Source: JAMCUI01 sp964520615 (GTDB lineage: Bacteria > Patescibacteriota > Microgenomatia > 2-02-FULL-39-11). From it: a stretch of 64,000 nt of DNA. Every line of letters begins with the position of its first letter. The stretch's first letter is position 1. This document shows positions 16,266 through 25,555 of this stretch, piece by piece. The position numbers were made by a program, and so were the translations under genes. The DNA lies in NCBI GenBank assembly GCA_964520615.1, contig CAZFNL010000137.1, forward strand, positions 1 through 64,000, given 5' to 3'. The notes under the pieces are model-generated. The model was not told the origin of the DNA, did not search any database, and saw only the letters and a program-made list of their open reading frames with translations.

Positions 16266-17288
16266 TTAGTAACCCTTTAATATTTTTCTAGTTAATTCTA
16301 CTGCATATGTCGCACAATAAAGTGGAGAAAGGGGAATATCCTTTGCGTGGATATACTCCTGTATCCTTCCGCCAAATCCTTTCTTAAAAAGCGTCAGACC
16401 TTTCCATGGGTGACGGTCATTATTTTCAGGCGCTATTCCCCAGAAATTATATTGTTTCATACCCCTCCTCCTTGCTTCCCTAATTGCCTCCCACTGTAAT
16501 AGATAATTGACTGGTATTTTGGAATCTAGTGAAGCACTATGATGGTATATAGCCTGATGATTATAGAAAACAATAAGTGCGACCGCTAAAAGTTTATTGT
16601 TGTATAAACCTTTGAATAAAAGAATTTTATCCTCCTTTAACATTTCACAAAATTCCTCCTCTATCCCCTGATGAGGAATAAAACGCTGTCGATGTGCTGT
16701 TTTTTTATAAATTTCCATAAAGAATTTCATATCTGACTGATTTCTGCTTTTTTCTATCCTAATACCCATTTTTTCGCCTTGTTTAATAAGATAGCGGGTA
16801 GTCTTTCGCATACCAGATAAAAGAGACATTTCATCCTTATCTATATCCAACACCCAGCAAATTTCTCCATCCATACGGTGTATTGGAGCATCAATAAACC
16901 CCTGTGATCTCAAAAGTGCCTGATTTTCTTTTGAATTCTCGATTAGAGGACTGATACGAATAAATTTTACTCCTTTACCAATTGGAGACGATTTCAAATA
17001 ATCTAAGAGTGACTTGATATTTCCAGAATTCCACAAGCTCAGGATAGGTCCATGTCTTATATGAAGAAAAGTGCCTCTTTTAGCTCTTACTTTTTCAATT
17101 TGCGCTATGCCAATAAGATTGTTTTTTTCGTAAATACCAATCCGAGTAAAATCCTGAGTCGCCAAACCATGTTTCTTCAATTTTTTCCTTATTTCACCCC
17201 AAATCCAGGCCTGAAATAGGCTTTGTGGTGCAGCTTTAGCTAGAAAATCTTCCCAGGTTCTTTTATTTTCCAAAGTTTTTATTTCCAT
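16266..17288 (-). CDS. FemAB-family aminoacyltransferase (peptidoglycan bridge)
   Basis: FemA/FemB/FemX enzymes add amino acids from aminoacyl-tRNA to the peptide stem of lipid II. This 340-residue protein shows the paired GNAT-like fold: an N-terminal half starting WEDFLAKAAPQSLFQAWIWGE, and a C-terminal half with KGLYNNKLLAVALIVFY, AIYHHSASLD and YNFWGIAPENN followed by LTLFKKGFGG, all typical of the family. The long coiled-coil arm seen in S. aureus FemA is absent. Its location among mur genes supports a role in crosslink bridges; the amino acid added is unknown. It overlaps the aminotransferase gene upstream by 26 bases. Confidence 0.88.
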   Translation of the reverse strand: MEIKTLENKRTWEDFLAKAAPQSLFQAWIWGEIRKKLKKHGLATQDFTRIGIYEKNNLIGIAQIEKVRAKRGTFLHIRHGPILSLWNSGNIKSLLDYLKSSPIGKGVKFIRISPLIENSKENQALLRSQGFIDAPIHRMDGEICWVLDIDKDEMSLLSGMRKTTRYLIKQGEKMGIRIEKSRNQSDMKFFMEIYKKTAHRQRFIPHQGIEEEFCEMLKEDKILLFKGLYNNKLLAVALIVFYNHQAIYHHSASLDSKIPVNYLLQWEAIREARRRGMKQYNFWGIAPENNDRHPWKGLTLFKKGFGGRIQEYIHAKDIPLSPLYCATYAVELTRKILKGY

Positions 17289-18519
17289 ATTGTTTTATAA
17301 GTTCTATTACTTTTTCAGCTTGCTTTATGCTCATAGCCTGATAGGTTGGCAAATTTACAGATTCTCTTGCGGCTAACTTTGCCTTAATATAATTGCCTTC
17401 TCTAAATCCTATCGCTTCCATACTTACACCATATGGATCAATTATACGATGATACCAATTTCCCAAAAGTATTCCTTCCCTTTTTGCATAAGTGAGTAAA
17501 TCTGTAGCATTTTTTATAAAAATATTAAATCTCAAATAAATAGCTCCAGGAGTTTCTTGTGGCAAAGTCAAACCTTTTACTTCCTTTAAGCTGGAAAAAT
17601 AATAACGTGCAATTTCCTTCCTATGATTATTGAATTTCTCAAGCTTAGGTAACTGTATCAAAAGTAGCCTTGCTAAGGCATTTGGATATTTTGCAGGAAA
17701 AACTGAAGGTTTTTCCGCCTTCTTCTCGCAAGAATATACGGGAAATGATAACAGATGCAGCCTCTGAAAAAAGTATAACAATATCTTTCCAATATAAATA
17801 TTATAAAAGGGCAAAACAATAAAGAAAACTAAGGGATGGAGCAGTTGCTGGAAAATCCAGAAAATAGAAGGACTTGGAAGTTTCAGTTGATAGTGTTTTA
17901 GTTTACTGGAATCTATCTTAGAATGTTTATTTATAATTGCCATTCCACCAAATACTGATGATATCACTTTATCTCTTCCGAAACTAAAAAAAGCTGCGTC
18001 ACCAAAAGTTCCCACTTCCCTATTTCCTACCTTTGCTCCCAAACTATGCGCACAGTCTTCTATAAGTATAAGTTCATGTTTTTGAGCAATTTTTTTGGTC
18101 TTTTCAATATTAGCAGGAATTCCAAAAGTATGTTGAACAATTATTGCCCTCGTTTTAGAAGTTATGTACTGTTCTAGCAGATGAGGATCGATATTAAGAC
18201 TATCATCAATATCAACATAGACAGGTTTTGCACCTGACCATACAACCGGATCCGGTACAGCCACGCAAGTAAACGCCTGAATTATCACTTCATCACCCGG
18301 TCCTATACCTGCAGCCGACAGAATTGCCAAAAGAGCCGACCGACCGCTATTAAACGATACAGAAACTTTTGCCCGAAAACGTCGATTAAACCAATTCTCC
18401 ACTTTCTCAACAGCGCTTCCATGCTTCCAACTCAAAGGGGAGGAAATTATTTTTATTGCCGCCAGAACATCATCAATTCCTGTATTTGGAGACAATGAAA
18501 TGGCGATCGGCCTTATCAT
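17263..18519 (-). CDS. DegT/DnrJ/EryC1-family PLP aminotransferase
   Basis: A roughly 418-residue PLP enzyme of the sugar aminotransferase family. Markers are FNSGRSALLAILSAAGIGPGDEV-type start (residues about 58-80), PVYVDID, LIEDCAHSLGAKV and the PLP lysine region FFSFGRDKVISS. I prefer ATG 18519; the frame opens with a TTG at 18540 that overlaps the murF-like stop. A C-terminal extension with a hydrophobic stretch (HPLVFFIVLPFYNIYIG) in the middle is unusual. DegT enzymes normally aminate keto sugars bound to UDP or dTDP. Between a Mur ligase and FemAB it may make an amino sugar or precursor for the wall, but this is inferred from position. Confidence 0.85.
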   Translation of the reverse strand: MIRPIAISLSPNTGIDDVLAAIKIISSPLSWKHGSAVEKVENWFNRRFRAKVSVSFNSGRSALLAILSAAGIGPGDEVIIQAFTCVAVPDPVVWSGAKPVYVDIDDSLNIDPHLLEQYITSKTRAIIVQHTFGIPANIEKTKKIAQKHELILIEDCAHSLGAKVGNREVGTFGDAAFFSFGRDKVISSVFGGMAIINKHSKIDSSKLKHYQLKLPSPSIFWIFQQLLHPLVFFIVLPFYNIYIGKILLYFFQRLHLLSFPVYSCEKKAEKPSVFPAKYPNALARLLLIQLPKLEKFNNHRKEIARYYFSSLKEVKGLTLPQETPGAIYLRFNIFIKNATDLLTYAKREGILLGNWYHRIIDPYGVSMEAIGFREGNYIKAKLAARESVNLPTYQAMSIKQAEKVIELIKQYGNKNFGK

Positions 18520-18536
18520 AAATTTTATCCAGGAAA

Positions 18537-20174
18537 TCAAAATAATTCCAACGCTTTTGTCGCTTCTTTTCCCTCAAAAACTGCTATTCCTTCCGGATCG
18601 TAATTCTTCTTCAAAATATTGACTATATTGGTTGGATCTGCCTCAACTTTAATTTCTAATTTTTTTTCCTCGGTTTCCTTTACTCCATCATTTATATCTG
18701 AATAAAAATTATTATTTGTCAAAATTATTTTATCGCATATCTTTCCTGCTTTTCTACCTAATTCGTTGTGAATTCTCCTTGATTCTTTTCCCAATTCAAT
18801 TAAGGGCGTCAGTACTAATATTTTTTTACCTTTATATATTTTCATATAATCCAATGCAGCGGTTACTCCGTCCGGATTAGCATTAAATGTATCATCAATT
18901 ACTGCCATTTTTTTCTCTTTAGAGATTATTTTCATTGTTTTATCAGCACTTTTGATACTTGTTATCAAATCGACAATTCGATCAAACGAAAGACCCAAAT
19001 ACATTGATGCTCCTGAGGCTAATAATAAATTTGGTATATTTTGAACACCAGAAAGACTTGTACGAACAGTCCTGGTTTTATTCTTGCATTCCATGTCAAA
19101 CGACAAAACATGAGGCTGCACCAGTTGATTAGTAGCCAAAATAGTTTCCCTCCCATTTTTTCTTAATTCTTGTACTTTGCTTTTATCTGTACTGCAAAAA
19201 ATCATTTTCAAATCAGGTCTTCTTTTTTTCGTCCACTCTACCATCTGCCTGACTAATTTATTATCATAATTGAAAATAATTACTCCTCCTTTTTGGATAC
19301 TCAATACAAGTTCAAATTTGGCTTTCATAATATTTTCCAGACTACCAAATAGTTCCAAATGCTGGATGTTTACTCCCGTTATAATACCCACTTTTGGTTT
19401 AACAATTTTGCAAATGGCTGCTATTTCTCCTTTCTTGTAGGCTCCCATTTCAACAATAAAAAAGTCGTTATTGCTTTTTAAGTTTCTTATTACTGTTTTG
19501 GCTATTCCGATTTCAGTATTTTGAGAACCAATAGTCTTTAGCACTTTAAAGTCTTTTTCCAGTAATTGATAAAGAAACTCCTTAGTAGAGGTTTTACCAA
19601 AGCTTCCGGTAATCCCAATTGTGGTAAGTCTAGGGTTTGACTTAATTTTTCTTTTAGCAATAACAATCGTAATCAACTTGTATACTCTTGAAGGAATGGC
19701 GGTTGCTGCAATGGAAAAAAGTATTATAAGTGGCAATAAACGGTCAAAAAGTTGAACTTTTATAATCATATTCGCTTTGGTCAGAATAAATAAAAACAGC
19801 AATATTTGTGAAGTAAGAATAATTACAACAATTGATCTCAGAGTCAATTTAGGTATGACAAATGCATGAGTGCCCCGTCTTACAAAAACAGAAGACTCCA
19901 TAATATAAATAATTAGTACTATAAATATCCAAAATGGAACTCCTGTTGTCCCCAGTAAAACTAAGGATAAAACAAAAACTATCCACTTAATAAAAACAAG
20001 AGGATTAAATATGATATTTCGTCCCGCAAGAGTATTATGAATATGGGCGTACAACCTATCCCAACGATACTCCTTCAACTGCAAAAGATAAATCTCGTAT
20101 AGAGAAACTCTGACGATATGCAAAAAGAATAATATGTACACTAAGGGAGTAGCAAATACAAATATTGTATTCAT
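18537..20174 (-). CDS. Membrane-anchored MurF-like Mur ligase
   Basis: MurF joins D-Ala-D-Ala to UDP-MurNAc-tripeptide. The C-terminal 360 residues are a good match: ATP loop GITGSFGKTSTK (188-199), catalytic region IVEMGAYKKGEI, GVNIQHLELFGS, and the MurF hallmark DDTFNANPDG. The N-terminus is different: instead of the UDP-sugar-binding domain there are about 180 residues with five hydrophobic segments (near 4-24, 59-75, 78-93, 112-132, 143-160) and a basic linker KRKIKSN. The ligase should therefore sit on the inner membrane. ATG overlaps the hydrolase stop as ATGA. Its substrate may be lipid-linked or another acceptor; canonical MurF activity is likely but unproven. Confidence 0.82.
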   Translation of the reverse strand: MNTIFVFATPLVYILFFLHIVRVSLYEIYLLQLKEYRWDRLYAHIHNTLAGRNIIFNPLVFIKWIVFVLSLVLLGTTGVPFWIFIVLIIYIMESSVFVRRGTHAFVIPKLTLRSIVVIILTSQILLFLFILTKANMIIKVQLFDRLLPLIILFSIAATAIPSRVYKLITIVIAKRKIKSNPRLTTIGITGSFGKTSTKEFLYQLLEKDFKVLKTIGSQNTEIGIAKTVIRNLKSNNDFFIVEMGAYKKGEIAAICKIVKPKVGIITGVNIQHLELFGSLENIMKAKFELVLSIQKGGVIIFNYDNKLVRQMVEWTKKRRPDLKMIFCSTDKSKVQELRKNGRETILATNQLVQPHVLSFDMECKNKTRTVRTSLSGVQNIPNLLLASGASMYLGLSFDRIVDLITSIKSADKTMKIISKEKKMAVIDDTFNANPDGVTAALDYMKIYKGKKILVLTPLIELGKESRRIHNELGRKAGKICDKIILTNNNFYSDINDGVKETEEKKLEIKVEADPTNIVNILKKNYDPEGIAVFEGKEATKALELF

Positions 20175-20890
20175 TTGATGTAGCTCGGTAACTTATCCAG
20201 AAAATCATTTGGAGATTCGTATGGTAACTTGTGAGAGGCATTTTTTACAACCACCAGCTTACTTGTGCTTATTGTTTTATTCATTTGCACTGCAACTGAC
20301 AACGGGACAATTGCATCTCTTCCTCCCCAAACTAATATTGTAGGAATTTTCAAATTTTTCATTGGTAAAAGCAAATCCTCTCTTATAACTGACTTGAACG
20401 TATCTCTCATGTAACCGTCTGTATGCATATAATCCGAAGCTCCTGCCATTCTATATAATAACTTGCGCACAATTGACTGGATTTTACGTAATACGGGCAT
20501 ACTAAACACTACTCCACCAATCTTGCTTATAATATAGAAAAAATAAACTTTATACCTGTTTACTGGTATAAAACCGGGAACTCCGGTTAGAATAAGGTAT
20601 GAAGCATATTTGGGGTATTTAGCACAATATTTCAGCGCAACCCTTCCCCCAAAGGAATGCCCAATTATAATCGGATTCTTGATTTTATGCTGTCTTATAT
20701 ATAGAGAAAGAAAGCTTACGTAATCATCTAGTTGATAAGACCTATTGACTTTACTATTCTTCCCAAATCCGGGTAAATCCGGAACATAAACCTTATTATT
20801 TTTTGCTTCAAGAAATTTAACTAACAAACCATATTTGCTGGAATATAATCTCCATCCGTGTAAAATAATTATTTCTTTGTTTTTTATCAT
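20171..20890 (-). CDS. Alpha/beta-fold hydrolase
   Basis: A 239-residue alpha/beta hydrolase. The oxyanion motif is ILHGW at the N-terminus; the nucleophile elbow is IGHSFGGRVAL with serine at about residue 88; the acid is in VWGGRDAIVP; the histidine is in KNASHKLPYE. A cap with a hydrophobic segment (VYFFYIISKIGGVVF) may touch the membrane. The substrate cannot be told. It is embedded in the dcw cluster, 52 bases after glmS, and its TGA stop overlaps the start of the MurF-like gene (ATGA), so the two are translationally coupled. Confidence 0.85.
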   Translation of the reverse strand: MIKNKEIIILHGWRLYSSKYGLLVKFLEAKNNKVYVPDLPGFGKNSKVNRSYQLDDYVSFLSLYIRQHKIKNPIIIGHSFGGRVALKYCAKYPKYASYLILTGVPGFIPVNRYKVYFFYIISKIGGVVFSMPVLRKIQSIVRKLLYRMAGASDYMHTDGYMRDTFKSVIREDLLLPMKNLKIPTILVWGGRDAIVPLSVAVQMNKTISTSKLVVVKNASHKLPYESPNDFLDKLPSYIK

Positions 20891-20942
20891 GTAACGAGAT
20901 TGAATTTTTAGACTTTTAGAATTGCTTTTTGGGAAAAGGCAA

Positions 20943-22721
20943 TTATTTGACTGTTACAGACTTTGCCAGATTTCTAGGCTTATCAGGGTCAAGACCGCGT
21001 TTTATAGAAAGATAATATCCAAGGAGCTGTCCGACTATCACTAGAGGAATAATTGAAGATAAACCACAATCCCTTACAGGTAAGTAATAATCAAAAACCT
21101 CATGCGGTTTATAGGATATGCCTATTATGTAACCGCCACGGGCTTTCATCTCCATTGCTCCTGCTAGATTAGCGCCATAAGTTTCATCGTTAGGCAAAAA
21201 CGCTATGCAAGGTATTCCATTTTCAATAAGCGCTATTACTCCATGTTTTAATTCACCCGCAGCAAAGCCTTCAGCATGAATATATGAAGCTTCCTTTATT
21301 TTAAGTGCTGTTTCAAGAGCGATTGGATAAGAAAGGCCTCTCCCGATAACATAAATATCTCTGAATTTATAGATAATATCGACTAATTTTTTTATATTAA
21401 TCAAATAAGCATCGCTTAATATCTCCTCAAGAGATATTATCACTTTATCTAATTCTTTTTTTGCCTTATTTTTGTTTCCTGCAATGACGCTTGCCAATAA
21501 AATTAGATATGTTAATTTTGCGCTGAATGCTTTAGTGGAAACGACGGCCTTTTCAACACCAGCTCCTAATAATAGTTTATAGTCAGATAACCTGTACAAT
21601 GTCGAGCCTAAAACATTTACTAATGCCCCAATTTTTACTCCGTGGGATTTTGCTTTCTTTACAGCGTCTATAACATCAATTGTCTCACCGGATTGTGATA
21701 ATGCAATTACAAAACTTTTTGGAGTAAGAAAATCAGCACTATAACCGAATTCACTGGCAGCAGCCCAATTAATATGTTTTTTTGCAATTTTAGAAAATAT
21801 GTAGTTACCTGCAAGACAAGCATATGACGCGGTTCCTGACCCGATTAGATACGTTCCATAAGACTTTTTAATCAGTTCTGAAAATTGCTCTATCTGCTTT
21901 TCGTTATTATCAACGATATCTTCAATGACTTTTGGTTGTTCAAATATTTCCTTAAGCATGTAGTAAGGAAATTTACCCTTATCGGCTATATTAATATCCC
22001 AACTCACTTTATTAAATTTCGCTTCCTTTTGAGAACCGTCTTTAGTACTATAAACAGAGATATTTTTGGAAGATACCGATATTATTTCTCCATCTTCAAT
22101 AAAATAAATCCTATTCGTATGCGGTAAAATAGCGTGAGCATCCGAAGCAAGAAAGTTTTCATCTTTCCCCTTACCTATTACTAGAGGGGAACCACTTTTC
22201 GCCGCCACAAATGTTTGTGTTAAACTATCCATAACTATAATCGCATTAAGACCCTCAGACCTATTAAATGCTTGTCTTACGGCTTCCAATAAACCCATTT
22301 TCTTATAATTTTCTTCAATCATGTGGATAGCTACTTCCGTATCTGTTTCTGAAATTAATTTATGTCCTGATTTTATTATTTCCTTTTTCAGCTCATCATA
22401 ATTTTCGATAATTCCGTTATGAATTATTGCTAGTTTCCCGCTACAGTCTAAGTGAGGATGCGCATTTATATCTGAAACTCCTCCATGCGTAGCCCATCGA
22501 GTATGTCCAAGCGCCATTCCACTCTCTGGCAAATCCGAAACTGTCGCATTACCAATCTTTCCAACTTTCTTTTTAATCGCTATCTGATTTCCACTGATCC
22601 GCCGGTCTATGGTGGCAACTCCCCACGAATCATAGCCACGGTATTCTAATGCTTTTAAACCATTCAAAACTATGTCCTTAGCATCATTTCTTATACCGAT
22701 ATACCCGAATATTCCACACAT
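20943..22721 (-). CDS. glmS: Glucosamine-6-phosphate synthase GlmS
   Basis: GlmS turns fructose 6-phosphate and glutamine into glucosamine 6-phosphate, the first step to UDP-GlcNAc. The 592-residue length is normal. The glutaminase domain begins MCGIFGYIG with Cys2 as nucleophile, with ALGHTRWATHG and EYRGYDSWG also conserved. Two SIS sugar-isomerase domains follow (GSGTASYA, ALSQSGETIDV, VIGRGLSYPIALE), and the C-terminus ends LAKSVTV as in the family. No glmS ribozyme is recognisable in the 115-base upstream gap, which is AT-rich. Its place in the dcw run is unusual. Confidence 0.96.
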   Translation of the reverse strand: MCGIFGYIGIRNDAKDIVLNGLKALEYRGYDSWGVATIDRRISGNQIAIKKKVGKIGNATVSDLPESGMALGHTRWATHGGVSDINAHPHLDCSGKLAIIHNGIIENYDELKKEIIKSGHKLISETDTEVAIHMIEENYKKMGLLEAVRQAFNRSEGLNAIIVMDSLTQTFVAAKSGSPLVIGKGKDENFLASDAHAILPHTNRIYFIEDGEIISVSSKNISVYSTKDGSQKEAKFNKVSWDINIADKGKFPYYMLKEIFEQPKVIEDIVDNNEKQIEQFSELIKKSYGTYLIGSGTASYACLAGNYIFSKIAKKHINWAAASEFGYSADFLTPKSFVIALSQSGETIDVIDAVKKAKSHGVKIGALVNVLGSTLYRLSDYKLLLGAGVEKAVVSTKAFSAKLTYLILLASVIAGNKNKAKKELDKVIISLEEILSDAYLINIKKLVDIIYKFRDIYVIGRGLSYPIALETALKIKEASYIHAEGFAAGELKHGVIALIENGIPCIAFLPNDETYGANLAGAMEMKARGGYIIGISYKPHEVFDYYLPVRDCGLSSIIPLVIVGQLLGYYLSIKRGLDPDKPRNLAKSVTVK

Positions 22722-22836
22722 ATAAAAATATATAACTCCGGAATCAAAATCCGTAGCTATATCTTAAGGAAAATATAATAATTACATAATAGTCGGTTAA
22801 CATCCATATATTCCACCGAGGATTAAGACAGCTAAT

Positions 22837-24168
22837 TTATGAGAATTTTAGACTGTTGCGTTCTCGTTTACGAGTTGAGTTAACAGTCTTCTGCAAATTA
22901 TCTCTTATTACATACTCCTGTTTCGAAAGCAAACAATATTTTCTATCCTCCAGATCTTTATCTAATACCACTCCTGCACCTATCAAACTGTCTTTTCCTA
23001 CTTTTACTCCAGGCATAATCGAGGAGTTTACTCCGATTCTGACATTATCTCCTATAACTGCACCAAGTTTCACTTTACCCGTCTGAATTTTCTCATTTCT
23101 GACTTTAGAATTTATAATACCTTCATCGAGACGGAAATTGGCCAACACAGTACCAGATCCCATACTGACATTATCGGAAATGACACTATCTCCCACATAA
23201 TTTGTATGAAACCAACAATTATTACCTATATGGCTTCGGGCTATTTCACTCCCGTTGCCAACTACACAACTTTCTCCAATCTCCGACTCTCTTACCAAAA
23301 CGTTGTTACCAATAACTGTCCCTTTTCCGATATAAGCAGGACCAATTATCTTAGCATTCTCTAGAATTCGAACATTACTGTCTAAATAGACTTTTCCGGT
23401 GATTATGGCTGATTCTGATATTTGTACGTTATTAGAAGTTTTATTTTCAAGTTGATTTAAGAAATAGGCAGATAGATTCAATACGTGCCATGGATACTTT
23501 AAATAGCCCCAAAAACCGTTGTAGTGAAGAAATTTTAGTCTTAAGCCGTCTTTAACCATACCGTCAATTGCCTGTTCATAAACATCATCATAGTCTTTCT
23601 TAATTTTCTCTATTTTCTGAATTAAAAGAGTGCTATCCTTAAAATAGTCAAAAACAAATGTAACAATATTGCTGGGAAGTTTTTTGGGTGACGGCTTTTC
23701 CCTAAGACCTTTTACTTCATCTTTTAATATTTCCAAATATCCTCCAGGAAAGTATGTTTCCATCGTGATACCAGAAATTATTCCATCTGCCTGATATTCA
23801 CTTTTTGCCATCTTTTGAAATTTTGAAAACAATATATCTTCATACACATCTGATGGGCCAACTACAAGTATTGGTTTACCCGCAACAATGTCTTTCACAG
23901 ATAACATCGCTCCTGCCATACCTTTCATATTTATCTGGTCAACAAATGTCACATCAATTGATGAAAATACACTTATCCATTTTTCTATAGTATGCCTGTT
24001 ATCTTTATTGGTAATTATTATAAATTTCTTAAATCCCCACCTGTTAAGTTTGGCAATTGTATGATAAATCAATGGCTTTCCTACAAAAGGAATTAGGTTT
24101 TTATCTCCCAGAGGCCATAATCTGGATGAATCTCCACCTGCAAGTAAAATGACATTAATATTTTCCAT
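22837..24168 (-). CDS. GlmU-like nucleotidyltransferase / acetyltransferase
   Basis: A two-domain protein of about 443 residues. The N-terminal Rossmann-type nucleotidyltransferase starts ILLAGGDSSRLWPL, a variant of the usual GGxGTRLxP loop, and has VVGPSDVYED (the metal site region). From about residue 245 a left-handed beta-helix of hexapeptide repeats follows (for example ITGKVYLDSNV and GVNSSIMPGVKVGKDSLIGAG). GlmU makes GlcNAc-1-P and UDP-GlcNAc; this arrangement fits, though it might act on another sugar phosphate. ATG 24168 is preferred over the TTG at 24195 that overlaps the murA stop. It lies between murA and glmS, which supports UDP-GlcNAc supply. Confidence 0.82.
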   Translation of the reverse strand: MENINVILLAGGDSSRLWPLGDKNLIPFVGKPLIYHTIAKLNRWGFKKFIIITNKDNRHTIEKWISVFSSIDVTFVDQINMKGMAGAMLSVKDIVAGKPILVVGPSDVYEDILFSKFQKMAKSEYQADGIISGITMETYFPGGYLEILKDEVKGLREKPSPKKLPSNIVTFVFDYFKDSTLLIQKIEKIKKDYDDVYEQAIDGMVKDGLRLKFLHYNGFWGYLKYPWHVLNLSAYFLNQLENKTSNNVQISESAIITGKVYLDSNVRILENAKIIGPAYIGKGTVIGNNVLVRESEIGESCVVGNGSEIARSHIGNNCWFHTNYVGDSVISDNVSMGSGTVLANFRLDEGIINSKVRNEKIQTGKVKLGAVIGDNVRIGVNSSIMPGVKVGKDSLIGAGVVLDKDLEDRKYCLLSKQEYVIRDNLQKTVNSTRKRERNSLKFS

Positions 24169-24191
24169 AAATGGATTTTTAATTTTTAATA

Positions 24192-25514
24192 TCAATCTTT
24201 TACCCTTACTATATCTGCACCCAGTTTTTTTAATTTCTGCTCTATTCTTTCGTAACCACGATCTATATGCTCAATACCCTCAACAACACTTTCCCCTTGT
24301 GCGATTATTGAGCTAATCAGAAGTGATGCTCCAGCACGTAAATCCGTAACCTCCAAAAGCGCGTTATGCAGTTTCTGCGGTCCAAATATACGTACAGCAT
24401 GGCAACTTCCCTTTTTCCGATCACTCCAGTTGAAATTATAAGTATTTAGAGGATTTTTAACGTTAGGACTAAAAAGTTCAATTTTTGCTCCCATTTTTTG
24501 CAACTGTTCCACATAACCAAACCTATCCTCATATATAGTCTCATGTACTTGAGAAATTCCATTTGCTTGAGTCATAAGAATCACCCACGGTGCTTGCCAA
24601 TCAGTCATAAATCCTGGATATACATCTGTCTGTACATTTGTTGGTAACAATCTTTTAGTAAAATAGAACCTGGTCTTATTACTTGAAATAGGTTCCCATC
24701 CGGCCCCAGTATCATCTAGCTTCTGCAAGAAACTCTTCAAATACTCGCGCTGGGTTCCCCCAACAATAACATCTCCTCCTGAAGCGATTGTTGCCAATGC
24801 AAACGTTACCACCTCATTTCTGTCTGGCATAATTTCAAATTCAGCACCGGAAAGACATTTCACTCCTGAAATTATAATTGTTCTTTTCTGGCGCCTAATT
24901 CTTGCACCCATCAGATTTAACAATTTTATAAGATCATCTATCTCTGGTTCTTGAGCTGCATTTTCTAGCACTGTCTCCCCATCTGCCAATACGGCTGCTA
25001 AAATAAGAGTTTCGGTGCCGGTATGAGTATTCTGTCTAAAAGTATAGTTGGTACCGTGCAATCCATCAGTTCGTGCGTAAAAATAGCCATCCTCATACGT
25101 TATAATTGCTCCCATTGATTTAAGACCCTCTATATGTCTGTCAATTGGTCTTCTACCAATTCTGCACCCTCCAGGATTTGGAACACGTGCTTTTCCAAAC
25201 CTTGCGAGAAGTGGCCCAATTACCATAGTGGCGGTCCTAAATAGCCCACCTAATTCAAAAGGAACTGTATACGACTTTATCCCATCACCCCTTATAGTCA
25301 TCGTATGATTTTCATTAACGTCCGCTTTTACTCCTAAAGGTTTAACAATATCTATCGTACCCAACACTGAAGATATATTTGGGATATTACGAACAACAAT
25401 TGTTTTATCTGTAAGAAGTCCTGCCAAAACGATCTTCATCGCAACATTCTTTGCACCGCTTACAGTAACTTCCCCTTTTAATTTGTGGCCACCTTTTATC
25501 AGAAATCTTTCCAT
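24192..25514 (-). CDS. murA: UDP-GlcNAc 1-carboxyvinyltransferase MurA
   Basis: MurA transfers enolpyruvate from PEP to UDP-GlcNAc, the committed step of peptidoglycan synthesis and the target of fosfomycin. The 440-residue protein starts FLIKGGHKLKGEVTVSGAKN (with the conserved K and N), and the active-site cysteine is present in PGGCRIGRRPID, so fosfomycin sensitivity is expected. LRAGASLL near the C-terminus carries the conserved arginine. Full length and intact. It follows murB by 41 bases. Confidence 0.95.
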   Translation of the reverse strand: MERFLIKGGHKLKGEVTVSGAKNVAMKIVLAGLLTDKTIVVRNIPNISSVLGTIDIVKPLGVKADVNENHTMTIRGDGIKSYTVPFELGGLFRTATMVIGPLLARFGKARVPNPGGCRIGRRPIDRHIEGLKSMGAIITYEDGYFYARTDGLHGTNYTFRQNTHTGTETLILAAVLADGETVLENAAQEPEIDDLIKLLNLMGARIRRQKRTIIISGVKCLSGAEFEIMPDRNEVVTFALATIASGGDVIVGGTQREYLKSFLQKLDDTGAGWEPISSNKTRFYFTKRLLPTNVQTDVYPGFMTDWQAPWVILMTQANGISQVHETIYEDRFGYVEQLQKMGAKIELFSPNVKNPLNTYNFNWSDRKKGSCHAVRIFGPQKLHNALLEVTDLRAGASLLISSIIAQGESVVEGIEHIDRGYERIEQKLKKLGADIVRVKD

Positions 25515-25555
25515 CTCTTTTTGAAATAGATTAAATATACATGTATATCTGACGC

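Noticed and set aside
22722..22836. glmS ribozyme upstream of glmS
   Set aside because: The gap is too short and AT-rich and shows none of the ribozyme core.
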